Shown: positions 31,688-45,400 of the stretch, piece after piece
Numbering within the stretch: the stretch's first letter is position 1
Layout of the letters: each line of letters opens with the position of its first letter
Assembly: GCF_954871325.1 (NCBI RefSeq)
Contig: NC_088775.1
Span: forward strand, 15,291,561 to 15,355,560
From: Gordionus sp. m RMFG-2023
Lineage: Eukaryota > Nematomorpha > Gordioida > Chordodea > Parachordodidae
Direction: 5' to 3'
Length of the DNA stretch: 64,000 nucleotides
Notes under the pieces: model-generated
Told to the model about the DNA's origin: nothing
The model's database searches: none
Seen by the model: only the letters and a program-made list of their open reading frames with translations
Made by a program: the position numbers and the translations under genes

Positions 31688-32176
31688 TTAGGAATTAGAA
31701 GATTCTCTAATATATAATGAAATAAGAGATATATACACGCATGCTTGAATAAAGGATACTATTAATTCTAATAGATTTAATAGAACTCTAGGGATTAATA
31801 TTATAAAAGGTTTTATGGAGAATATTCTTATACATAAATGTATAAGAATGTGCCCTCTTGTAATATTAGCAGACAGACGTAAGGATAAAGTTAGGGGGCG
31901 GATTAATAAAGAAATAAGTTCAATCAGGAATAGAAATGGGGACAAAAAAATCGGGGATCCTAAAGGAATTAAAGATCATAAAGATATATTTTTAAAGAAA
32001 AAACTAATTGAAATTGTAAAAATATGAAATTGATAGTATAAAAATGTTTAAAGTTCTTGAAGTAACAGGAAAGGTGTATGGAAAAAGTCTAAGAATATTA
32101 TATGACAAAACAGATGAGAAAATACATATAGAAATTGACACTGTAATTCTACCTACCGAGAAGGGTTTAACTCTGT
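31688..32176 (-). pseudogene. ATP6: ATP6 3' part (mitochondrial origin)
   Basis: A clear ATP6 frame runs from about 32060 down to TAA at 31688: SLWSLIPLGSPIFLSPFLF, then IRPLTLSLRLSANITSGH. The essential Arg of subunit a is in LSLRLSAN. Upstream, towards 32176, the frame is unclear. The sequence there repeats the arm of the ATP6 palindrome at the far end of the block, so the gene is split by the opening of the circle. Confidence 0.82.
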
Positions 32177-32182
32177 TGGCGG

Positions 32183-33421
32183 CTCATCACCAATCAATAT
32201 TATGAAATTTTGATGAAAAATATGATATGACTGAATCGCTTATATTGTATGTCTGAGAATCACTGTATTAAATTGGGGAAATAGATATTATGACAGAATT
32301 ATTTATATTAAATTGGCGACGAGGTTGGGATAAAGAACCTATAATATTAATCTATTGGATGTTTTTTGTATAAATTAAGGGGAATGATTAGAAAATGAGA
32401 TTAAGTGTAAACTACTTTGTATTGTGATATTTGTTTGAGCAACATTAATGTCTTGGATATTTCATGAAATTAATATGGATAAAGATAATTTTGTGAATCA
32501 GAATTAAGCCAATAAAATATAATAAGTAGTATTTGCAAAATATGATAAAATTATGGTTGGTAATAAACTTAATTTGGAAAATGCATTTAAGGTATATGAA
32601 TAAATTATGATTATGAAATCTGATATTAAAATAATTATGAAATAGAACAATTCATGTACTATGTATTAGATAATGAATTTACTTTGTTCTACAAGTCATT
32701 CATTATCTAATACACAATACATGAATTGTTACCAACAATCAGATTTGCCACAGCATTCTCATCAAATTCAATGCCTATATCTAATTTTGTTTTTAATTAT
32801 ATTAAAAAACAATTACTATGATAGTTCACATTTCCCTATTCAACCTCACATATAGTTTATTTTATTTTAAATAATAATATCTTTTATATAAATTGATTTA
32901 CTTTTTTTTTTCTTAACCTTTTTACTTTCATAATATCTATCTCTCAAAGTTTAGTTAGAAATTGATAAATTATAAATGTACTTTGTTGAACTCTGACTTC
33001 ATTGTTTCCTCTTCTTCTGTCTTAAATATCATTAAAATCAATATCGTTTACAGTTCTTAAAACATTTATCTCAAACTATATCTCATCTTCCTTCATTATC
33101 TATTATATATAAAATAAATGAGTAAATATCTTAATTAAATATACTTAAAATTTAACAAAGAAATTTCTTATACTGATTTCTATCTTAAGAATTTTCTTAT
33201 AAAAATGATTAATACTCGTGATAAATACAGACTCAATTAAATTTATATTTGCGTGAACCAAAATGATATCATGATATATCATTGTTAATGCTCTTAAGTT
33301 TTCTTATTTTTATTTTTGAAATAATGAAATATAAAAAACATAATTTAATAAGCACTGTTTGCTTCATATTTGTAATCTGTCTTATATTGCAAGACATGTC
33401 ATCAATTTAGTGCATTTTTCT
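32183..33421. other. Intergenic, upstream of PRPF4
   Basis: AT-rich nuclear DNA without a gene. An imperfect hairpin sits at 32646-32731 (AACAATTCATGTACTATGTA and complement, about 30 bp arms), perhaps a small MITE. The PRPF4 promoter must lie in the right part, but no clear element is visible. Confidence 0.5.
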
Positions 33422-36400
33422 ATGGAACGTCAACAATTGAATCCACCTAAAATTCATTATGGAAGCTTAGCAGAGCACGAGGCTCTCAGAATTATTTCTG
33501 GATCGACTGATGAAGATATTAAATTAGGCATTAAAGCCGGAAATATAAATCTTACACAAGGTAAAAATATATTATAATCTATCCTTTATTTTCTTAATAG
33601 GAGATACTATCCCATTAAATGCTGTTCATCCATCAGACAATCAAAAAGCTATTTTGGCTGAATTTGAAAGACGAAAAAGAGTAAATTCTTTAATTTTTTT
33701 TTGTAGATTATAATATTAGGCGAGGCAACTAAATTTAACTACAGAAGATGCAGAAGTTAGATCATATTTGAGAAAACTTAAAAAACCAGTTTGTAAGCAA
33801 TTTTTAATATCATAGCCTATAATTATATTATAATATATAGGTGTGTTTGGAGAAGGCCCAGGAGAAAGAAGAGAAAGGTTGAAACAAATATTGTCACTTT
33901 TAGGTGATGATGTTATTGCAAAATTAAAAGAGGCATTCCATTCTCAAAGTGATTCATCAAATCAAAGATCTGATATTCCAGATGTATAGCATGTTATTTA
34001 TAGTTTTCAATTATATTTATATACAATTAAATTATTAAATTGTTAATATAGCTTCATTCTTTTATAATAAAATTTTTATAAAAGTTGAGTCATATGCATA
34101 ACAAGGTGGGTTTCTCCCCTCTGTAAATTTACCTTTTTCACAAATATCATTTTAAATTAAACTAATAAAAAATTCCACCCACATCTCTTTCCTAATTGTC
34201 ACTATGAACATTAATTTAAAAGTAAAATTAGTTAAAATTAATATTTTTCAAAATAATAGTCATATTTAAAATATATTGAAAAAAATTATTTTAATAAGAA
34301 AAAGAGAAAACTTGAAATCTACACCCAAAGTTCTACAATAATTAGATCCAATAGTGCACACCCTAAGTCACAAACAATACATTTAAAATGGTATTGTGAA
34401 AATGGATCACATTATAAACATTAATTCAAAAATGCTCAATTATGTTGCACTATAATGTAGTGTTGTTAAATTTGTAAGCTAATCTTTTTATTGCTTTTGT
34501 TAGAGCATTTGAATATTTTTTATAGCTTTAGTGCACTACATCTAGTAAAAAATTATTCGTTAATCTAATTATAAGTACAATAATTTTAATTAAAGTGTTA
34601 TTCTTATTTAATTTACAATTCCATATAGGTATATTTGTTTTTTATACATATTTTTTTAAATATAATTATGAGATCTAAAAACAAAAATGATTAAATTAAA
34701 ATAATAAAATATTCAGTTAATTTATGTGTTACTTTTTCAAATGGAAGCTGCCTAATTTTTTTTTAAAGAGTAGCAATGTTATTTTATTTTCATTAAGCTA
34801 TATTAGGCTAATGTTATATATTTTTTTATAGAATGAAACATGGTATCATGAAGGACCAACCTTACTGAAGGCTGCTAGACTTTGGATAGCTAAATATTCA
34901 TTACCAACGTAATATAATAAAATTTTTAATCGACTAAATCAAATCATCAATTTATAAATGTTTACAGAGCCAAAGAAAGATTGAATCAGGCTAGAATAGA
35001 TTTACAAATCACGGAAACTCAAAGGACAGCTCGAAAACAGGAAATTCACAAAAAAATAAATGTAAGCTTATTTTTTAAACATTGAATTCAGTAAAAGTAC
35101 CATTACTAACTATAGTTCTTAATGAAAAATAACAATAAAACTTTGTAATGCTATTATGGTAACTAAATTAAATTTTTTATCCCTTTTATTTTATATTTTT
35201 ATTTGCTTGTGGCACTCTTCCTGAACAACTATCTAAAATATTTTATTTCAAAAATGTCTTCAAAACGGCCCTTTTTTGTTATAATGGAATGCCCCTCTTT
35301 CAAAAATTGTATATGTTGAGATGTAAATGGGAACTATGGAGAAAACACTGACTAATTACGAAACAAATTAAAATTAGTGTTGTTGAGGCTTGATTTCATC
35401 AATTTTAAATTAAGATTTTAACCAAAAGAATAATACACAAGCCTCGCTATTTTGTTAATAGATGTCCGAACGCTTCTGCCATCTATGAGCAAAATCTCCA
35501 AGCTTGCATAATATTTTTTGGTTTAAATATTGGGTTAGCCATTTTAAAAATTAATTTTTCCATATTCCAACAAATAAATGATCATGCCAATATGATATTT
35601 AAAAAAATTAAATTCCTACTCAAAATTATTAATATTCATTAAAATATTTTTTTTAAAAAAGTCCTTTTCCCTCCTATTCACTCAAATTGGTGACCATCGC
35701 CCACTTTCATCCTGCGATCTATCCTCAGATGGAACTCTGCTATCCATTTCTTCCTGGAGTGGACTCTGTAAGCTTTGGAGGGCTAAGGATTGTGCCTTAC
35801 TTCGAACTTTTAAAGGGCATGCTACGAATGTTGGTTGCGTAAAATTTAGACCTGACATAAAGTTATATAATTTTTTTATTTATATAACATATCTTAAGGT
35901 CACACTTTTTTAAAATTATTATTTCTGAGTAATTTATAATCAAAATGTATTATTATTATTATATTTTTATTATTTCATTCATTATTCTAATATATATATA
36001 TATATAGATAGAAATGTAAAGGTAGGGAAATTTCATATTTTCCTGGAAAATTACTTATTTTCTTGGGAAATTTCACGTTTTCTCTTAATATAAATATTAG
36101 TGAAGGTTCGATTGTCGGACCAATCTTTTTGTTGAGGACTGTGGTCTGGACCGGTCTTTTATTAATATTTAAGTTTACTTTACTATTCAATTAATATAAT
36201 TTTTTTGTATATTTTATTTTATGATATTTTTCTAGAGGAGTTATTTTAGATTTTGTTAATTTTTTTTTTACAATATGAAAACCATAAGTTTGTCCAAGAA
36301 ACATTTTACTTATAGTCCTAATAAAAAACATAGAATATGTGTTCACTGTAATACCAAATTTAACATATCGTCAGCAACAAGTAACAAAATAATTGTTTAT

Positions 36401-39400
36401 AATTTTTTAAGCAATAAGTTAATCAAAATAAGCAGTATTATTATTAAAATATTTTGGTTATTATTTATATATCTATTTTTTCTTAAGAAACTGTCTGAAT
36501 AATTAATTGTCAAAATAATTTAACCTTATTCTTAATAAAATAATTAGGTACCTTAAGCAGACATTTGATAAAACATAAAATTTATACTTCTAATAATGAA
36601 AATATCTCAAAAACACAATCTACTCTTAATTTAAATATGCCCTCCACAAGTACAAAATCACTTTCTTCAATACCATTGGATAAATTCCAAACAGATCATA
36701 TGAACCAACTTATTATAAAATGGGTAATAATGGACTCTCTGCCAATGAAGACTTTTGAAAGTTCAGGTCTTCATAATTTAATCTAATATTTAAACTCAAC
36801 TGCTACAATTTGGTCAAAAAACAAAGTTAAAAATTTTTATACAGCTAATTTTGAGAAACTAAGAAATTCTCTAAAAGATATTTTAAATAAAAATAATTCT
36901 TTAATAAGCTTTACCACAGATATGTGGAGCAATATAAACTAAATTTCATTTATAGCCATTACTGCACACTATATTGATTCTTCTTTTACATTAAAAAATA
37001 TTACCTGATATAAATCATATCCCATTTCCTCATACTTCTGAAGAAATATCCTTAGCTATAAAAGAAGTAATTGATGTATATCAATTGGAGGAGAATATAC
37101 TGACCTGTACTACAGATAATGCTAATAACATCCTAAAAAGCACGGATATTTTGCAGAATATTTATAAGGAACAAAAATTTAAAGGCTTTAGATGCTGTGC
37201 CCATATTCTAAACCTAATATCTCAAGAAGGTTTATCATATATTACAACTATCCTAGAAAAGTGTAGAGACATAGCCTTTTCTATAAATAAATCACCCAAA
37301 ATAAATCAAGCATATGTACAAATATGTGAAAATAAGGGTATTACAAAATTTAAAATCCTTTCTGATATCCCTATTAGATGGAATAGCTCCTATTTAATGA
37401 TGAATATAATTTATGAGGTATTTACATTTTTATCCAATTATTTTTAAAAAATATTTAATTTTTAGAACATGGATGCTATGGAAGAAGTACTTTTTTTGAA
37501 TTACAAACAATTTAAAGGGGTTTTCTTTACTGAGTGTGAAAAAGAAAAGAGACTGTAGATTTTTTAAGGCCCTTCTATAAAACCACACTTGATTTATCAG
37601 GATCCAAATATCCTACAGTTGGGATTTCCATGTTATATATGGAGAATATAAATAATGAAATTTTAAATAATATAAAAAAGGATAATAACAATACAAGAAA
37701 AGAAATTCTTAATAACATGCTGGTTAAAATGCAGAAATATCTCAAAGAATTATTTTGCTATGAATCAAATGTCTCAACATCATTGAATCCGAGATTAAAA
37801 CAAGTTTACATGCCTAATACTCTTAATAGAATTGATGACCAAATTTTCAAAATATTTAAGGAAAATAGAAAATAAAAAAAATACAGGAATAACGGATTCT
37901 CAGGTATATTTTTAATATTTATTTATTAAATCCTAATTTTCAAACTTTGTGCCAGGAGGAAATCAATGAATTTAGTTTTTTAGAAAGAATTTTATCCCAA
38001 AAAAGAAATTCAGAAGGGGATTATATATCGGCAGAAATCATTGAAGAAAATATATCAGAACTTCACACCTATTTGAATGAACCTCTTGTTTCATTAAAGG
38101 ATGACATACTAGTATGGTGGAAAGCCAATAGTGAAAGGTCTTTTATATTTTTTAAATAGTCAATATAGTTTATTATATAGATTTCCAGTCCTCTCATTAG
38201 CAGCTAGAAATTTTTTAGCAATTCAAACAACATCTGTCCCCTGTGAACAAATATTTTCTAAAGCAGGAGATCTTGTCACTAAAAAAAGGAATAGGCTTTC
38301 AAACAAAACAATAGAAGCTTTGATGTGTATGGGCTCTTGCTTAAAGAATGGAATAGATCTACCGCCTCCATTAAGTCCCTCTTCTAATTCCTTCCAAGGA
38401 AGTTCTACAAACAAAGACATTAGCATTTATTTAAATTAAATATTTGTATTAATTATTATATTATTCATAATTAATTTTATATTGTTTATATAATCTTATA
38501 TTTAATAAAATAATAAAAAAATTAAATTAGGTTAAAAAAATATGTTTTTTATTTAGGACCACGGTCTAGATCGATCTTTTTTTAAGGACCGTGGTCCGGT
38601 CCGGTCCGAGGATATCGGCCCAGTCCGGACCAAAGACCGGACCGTGACCTTCACTAATAAATATAATATTTTATTGAAAAAATTATGATTTATATTTTAT
38701 TTCAATAATTATGATTTATAATTTATTTAATTTATTATATCATAAATTTTAAAATAATTTTTATTTTCAGTCTTTAAACTTTTTTTTGTGCAACTCTTCA
38801 AATCTATAATTTTAAAAGTACAACTAGGGTAAAATGTTAAACATTTCATTCTCATATAATACTTAGTTATATTTGATATATAAGCATCATTATATTTTTC
38901 TCATACTATATAACTGGTATAATAATTTATTGATGTTTAATTTAAATTAATAATTAATATGATTGCAATATTTTTTAGATGCCTCGAAAAATTTCTAACA
39001 TCTGGAAACATTTTATTAAAGATACAGCTTATAACAAGGAAGGGTATATATCAATATGTAAATATTGTTATTTGACATATATTCCCAAATTCAACAAAAA
39101 TATCTCAGCATTCAAAAAATGTAAAAGGTATATTATAGTTTACAATTTAATGAAGTTGATAATATTAATTCTACTGAAGAGGATATTGTAGTATGTATAC
39201 CAGATTCCAGTAATCCTAATAAAATAAGATCCAAAAAAAACATAAAAATCATTCTAAATACTTTTAAAGAAAATACTAATAATTTTACACATCTAAAATT
39301 CAAAATTTTTTTGACACTATAACTGAAAAAAATCAAACACTACTTGACAGTTCTTTGGCTTTAGCTATTTTTATATCAAATTGTCCCTTTCATTTAGTTG

Positions 39401-42400
39401 AAAATGAATATTTTATCATTTTTAAAATTAATGTGCACAGCCTATAAAATTCCATCTAGATATACAATTAGTAAAACATTATTAGATTTTGAATATAATA
39501 AAGAGACAAATATTATCAACAACAAATTCGATACTCTAAAAGATTTTACTCTCATTAACGATGACTGGACAAACATTCTTAAAGAGTATATCATTAATTT
39601 CATAATTATGACTCCAGAACCCATTATCTTTAAATCCATTGAATTTAGGAAATTATATGCCAATTGACAATATTTTCATATTGATAAATACCCTTGTATC
39701 TTTAATAAATGTTGGAAGTTTTCCGAGGCATCAATAAAATATTGCAATCATATTAATTTAAATTAAACATCAATAAATTATTATACCAGTTATATAGTCT
39801 GATTAAAATTTAATGATCCTAAATCTAAATATATCATTAATTATTAATAATTCTATAATATATCATATTAATAATTCTATAATATATCATATTAATAATA
39901 TGTATGAGAATATAATGTTTAAGATTTTACCTTTGTTTTTGTACTTTTAAAATATTAGATTTGAGGAGTTACACTCAATGGTTGCACCAATAAAAAAATA
40001 AGTTTAAAGACTGAAAATAATAATTATTTTTAAATTTATGATATAATAAATTAAATTATAAATCATAATTTTTGCAATAAAATATTGTATTTATATTAAG
40101 GGAAAATTCTGTAAATTTCCCTGGAAATTTCATTACCTTTACATCACTACTCGTGATTATATTGCATCTGAACTTATCGAGGTAATTGAAGAAATTGGTA
40201 GTAAAAAAATTCATCTCACTAATAACTGATATTGTAAAGAATAAGAAAAAGGCCTGAAGTCTTGTTAAGGGAAATTATAATTATATAGAATGCTTACACA
40301 TGGCTTGAATCTGCTTATTAAAGATTTATACCAAATACGTTTTATTGAACAGATCATCATAAAAACCAAACAAATAATTAAATATATAAAATTTAATGGT
40401 ATTTTATTGGCAACTTTTAAAGAAAGGCAAATATTAAAAGTATATAAATCTTCCTTTAAAATTCCAAGTCTGATAAGATGGGGAGATTTTGTTATAATGT
40501 TGCAAAGTGTTGTGAAAAATAAGGAAGTTTTGCTAGAAATTGCAATTTCAAGTTTATTTATAAACAAACACTGTTTTATATTGGACAACTGGGATAAATT
40601 AGAATCTGTACTGACTTTTTGAAATTTATTTATAACAAAATTATAATTGTAGAATCGGATACAGTTGTATTATCTGTCGTACCAGAAATATTTTGGGATA
40701 TAAAAGATAAACTCAATTCATCAACTTTTATTTTTAATGAAAATGATTTGAAAAGTGTTAAGATACATATTAATAAACGCTGCCGAGAATATCATTAGGC
40801 AACAAATCTTCTCTATCCTAGATATTATGGCGTGAAATTAACAGGCCACGAATTACAGTAGCTTTAAATTTGGTAAATATTATTTCAGTCAAATTAATTG
40901 CGATATTGGAAAAATTATGCATAATTTGGCAGAATATCGTCAAAATAAGGTTTCTATAAAGGAGCTAGCATATGGGAGAGTTCGATCCATACCAAACCAC
41001 TCTATGGTGGAAAGAGTTATGTACGAATCAACCCCTTTGTCAAGTTGCAGTAAGATGCCTTTCGATACCACACTCAAGTACCTTGTCTGAAAGAAACTGG
41101 TCAGTATTTGGAAAAATTCATTCAAAAACGAGAAATAGAATAATAAATTGAAAGAGTCGAAAAATTAATATCAATCAGGCATAACATACATTTAAAGGAT
41201 CACACAAATACATAAGTTCGAGATATCATCAAAAAAGTTTAGATTCGGATTTATAAAGAGTGATGATGATATTTCAATTGTATCCCATGAAGATGTTGAT
41301 GCTATTTTATTAGCACCCATTAAATGTAATTTATAATACATGCTTCTTGTAATTAATAAAGTTATTCAATAAAATAATGAAATGTGTACAGTGTTATTTT
41401 GTCTTTATTGTTTAATTATTTTTACCTAAGTTCCCCAAATTTAATAAAGCTATTCAATAGAAAAAAATTGAAATGTTTAAAGTGTATTTTGTGACTATTT
41501 TTTAATTTCCCGTTATTTCCCTTTTTTCCCCAATTTTCTGGGGGAAATTTCCCTTGAACTAATTTTCCCGGGAAATTTACATCTCTAATAATAGGAATAA
41601 TTTTCTTATCAAATTATATTAAATTATAAAGATAAATTAACGATAAATCGCAGTTTTTAATATCTATGATATATTTGATGATATATAAGGTTCTCTACAT
41701 GCATAGGAAGATAAATAAATATATGCCTTCATTTTAATTATAAAACTCGTGATTTTTATGTGTACTTTTATTTTACTCACCTACCAAGATTCTATATATG
41801 TGCACTATATTTTTTTATAAAGCTCATTTGAAATATAAAAGGTACGATGATTATAACCAAGAAGGAAATATTATTGCAAAAACTGGAGATGACTTGCACG
41901 ATACAGCTCACATGGCTTCCTGTGGCCATGATGGAACGGTCAAATTATGGAACATTAATTCGTTAAGTCCATTGAATATGGAATATTTTGTCTTACAGCT
42001 AATAAAAAAATTATGAAATTTTTTAATTTCTCCTTTTAAACCATAAATATTATGATTGATTATTTTAGGGACGAGTGTATCCACGAACTAGAAGGCCACG
42101 AACCTTATCGGGTATCAAGATTGCAATTCCATCCTTCCGGGAGATTTTTAGCCACTTGTTGGTAAATCTTAATCAATACAATAATATATAGTATATTAAA
42201 TTTACAAATTTTAATAAGACACAATATGGACTACAGTTATGATATAAAACTTTCAAAATTTCTCACAAAACTTTCAAAATTTCCTTGACACCCCTTTCCA
42301 AGTTTGATTTTGGGTCTCAGAAATGTTATAATTTTTCTTACGTTTTAAATTATCTCGTTCTCTGGGAGATACAATTTTGAAACTTTGTTTAAAGAATAAA

Positions 42401-45400
42401 AACTTGTGATCATTATAATAGGCATAGTAATTTAATGTTCTGGCTTTCTATTTTCACTATGAAGTATAAGTGGTATTAATGATCAATTATATGATTTTCA
42501 AACTTAGCAATCGATATAATATTTATTTAAAAATTGACGCTCGGCCTGATTTTTTACATAAAAGATTTAAAATACTTAAATAATTTTTAGCTTTGATAAC
42601 ACATGGCGATTATGGGATTTAGAGAATCGAGAAGAAATATTATATCAAGAAGGGCATTCCGATGCGGTTTTCGATATAGCATTTCAAATAGACGGTTCCT
42701 TAGCTGCTACAGGGTTAAAAAAATTTTTAAATATATGATTTTCGTTGCAACACCAATATAATATAAGTTCCAATTTTGTTCTTTTTAACTTATAATAATT
42801 TTATTATATAGTTTGTAATTGTATTGTATATACGATATTAAATGTACCATAAGGAGTTTGGATACATATGGCAGAGTTTGGGATTTGCGAACAGGCCATT
42901 GCATTATGTTTATGGAAGATCACTTAAAGCCTATATACTCCATCGATTGGCATCCCAATGGGTATCAAATATCTATCGATTTTATTTATAATTTATCTTA
43001 TTTTCTGATCAGCTAAATAAATATATATTTTTTATTGGTATGTTTTATTGTTCTAATTATCTTACCGTCAAAACGAATAGTGAAGGTCAAATCTCTTTTT
43101 CATCTTTAATTTTTAGGATGGGATGCGTCACATAGACGCTATGCCTACGGGACGCTTCCTCGCCCATCCCTATCCTGACTTTCCCGTCTCTTAAAATTAT
43201 TTGTAATCCAGGAATTCAGGGCAATTAGTTAATAATAACTTACTTTTAGGTGCATTTCGAGGTTATACTAACCTTTGAAGATATGTTCCTTTTACATTAG
43301 CAACATGTAGCAGTGATCATTGTATAGTGATTAATAGTAATAACTTTAAAATTAAATATTTTGAATTCCACCCGTTTCTATAAGGTATAATACCTAGAGA
43401 GCTGAAGAAAAGTTAAAATGTTCTTATATAAATAAAATATGATAAAGATAGTGATTTAAAAAATAAATTTTTTAAAGGATCGATTGAACAAAATGATCTC
43501 GATCATCATTCTCAATAAGGAGATAATCAGAAATCCAAGTAAATTGTCTGAATTAGGATCGAATCCAAAATCGTCGATCCTTTGATCTCTATTCTTTAAC
43601 AACTCTGGTTGACTATATAAGATATTAAAATGGGCGTTAGGTGGAATGAATTCTATTTTAATACAGATAAACGAAATAAAGTATTGAAAGGTTTAATTAA
43701 AAAATGTTTGAAAAATTAAGGGGGGGGGATTACATCATAGGATCGATAATTAATTATATATTTTTTTAAACCTAAAAAATTATTATCACAATATCAACTT
43801 ACAAAAAGATCGAGATCAATAAATTAAAAATATTTGGTGGGTAGCTATTATTACTCTTTTGTTCTTTTATTCGATTCCTGACAGGATTATATGTGTTTTT
43901 TAAAATATTTGCATGGTTCTAATATAAAAAATTTAAATACTTAAAAATATTAGGTTATAAAGTTTTTAATTATGCAAGCAATAAAAAAACTTAAAAAGAT
44001 AATTGCTTAATTTTTTTTTCTCTTTTCTGTTTAAGGTTCTAAAATTCTGTCTAAGTAGAATATAGTTTTAGACTAAAACATATAAGAAAAAAAAATACGC
44101 TTGTCATAATCACCTTATGCCAAAATGATCTATATCTGAAAAACGGGTGTTCTTGCTTCTTTTCTGGATTGATTGCCTCTTTTCAGAATTAAGTATGACG
44201 GGTTGTGACACCACATTTTATTTAGTTTTTGATCGTATGATCTTTCAATATTTCATGTAATTGAATTTACCCACTCTTTGCTTTCTTTTTTTCTTATCTC
44301 TTTTTTGTTATATTTTTCTTTATTTAAATTTAACATATCTAGCTTTCAATTAATAACCGGAAGCCAGGATAATACGTGTAAAATCTGGGATTTGAGACAG
44401 AGAAAATGCTTGTACACCATTCCTGCCCATCAAAATCTTGTGTCCAAAGTCAAATTTATGAGTTTAGTATAATTAATTTATTCTTATATTACCAATGTAT
44501 ATAAATTAAGAAGGTGATACTAATAAATTATATCTGTGCATGGCACCATCAATGAGCCTTCTTAATCTTTCTGTGCAGAGGACAAATTAGAATTTATTTT
44601 AATAAATTTATAAAACATATTACATGCAATATTTTATTATCTGAGAAAAAGTATTAAAAATTAATTGTCTATGTTCATTTAAAAAAAATTCTTCGGAGTT
44701 ATTTATCCTTTTTAACTTAGACATTTGCCTTTAATCGTGACTACACCCTTCATTCCTTATATTTCCCATAAATTATGCGGTTACATATTTAATTATTTTA
44801 TACTCTTGACACATTAAAAGGGATATTTTAATTTGTTCTTATTTTTAGCCAGTAAAATTACCAATATTTTTTACTATTTTCAAGTTAGAACAGTATCAGT
44901 TATTAAAATTATATGATGCTCTGGATGGTAAAAGGCATCAGTGAATTTAGAGGAATGCAGGGTAGGGTCAAGCTTGGTTGCCCTGGGATTAATGAAATTC
45001 TATCACCAAATTGTAAAAATCATCTGACAAAATAACAAACAACGATGGGGATATAAAATAGAATGTTTACAATTTAAAAAGCTTAATTAGTGTATTTTAA
45101 AGATTTTATATTTATACTATTTTATAGAACCAGCTGGCGAATGCATAATGACTGCCTCATATGATGGAACCGTCAAAGTATTTTAATTTTTGTTCAGCAT
45201 TTTTATTGACCAAAACAAAACATTTTATTTTTACTTAACCCTAACCCATATAGAACAAATCATAAGTAATATAGTAAGATGTAGGGGTGTAACTATACCA
45301 CTTTTTGGAGGCCGATCCGATATTAAATTTATACTGGTCGATTATCGATCCGATATCATGTCTGATTTTGTATTCTGTAAACATACTAATCGTTTTAATT

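Larger units (their letters stand above)
36009..41587 (+). mobile_element. hAT element B, in a PRPF4 intron, split by another hAT and a foldback
   Basis: Left end TAGAAATGTAAAGGTAGGG. Right end, read inward on the other strand, TAGAGATGTAAATTTCCCGG. An inverted internal copy of the left end (TAGTGATGTAAAGG) is at 40149. Coding parts in order: BED-finger start [20 protein letters not shown] with CKYC (38979-39190), middle parts at 39398-39667 and 40140-40620, and a C-terminal dimerisation part at about 41030-41165 ([22 protein letters not shown]). The target-site duplication is unclear. Element A (36098-38656) is inserted in its left part. It must be spliced out with the PRPF4 intron. Confidence 0.75.

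Noticed and set aside
36009-41587. 8 bp target-site duplication for hAT element B
   Set aside because: Flanks tatataga and ataatagg do not match well enough; the site may have been altered by later rearrangement.
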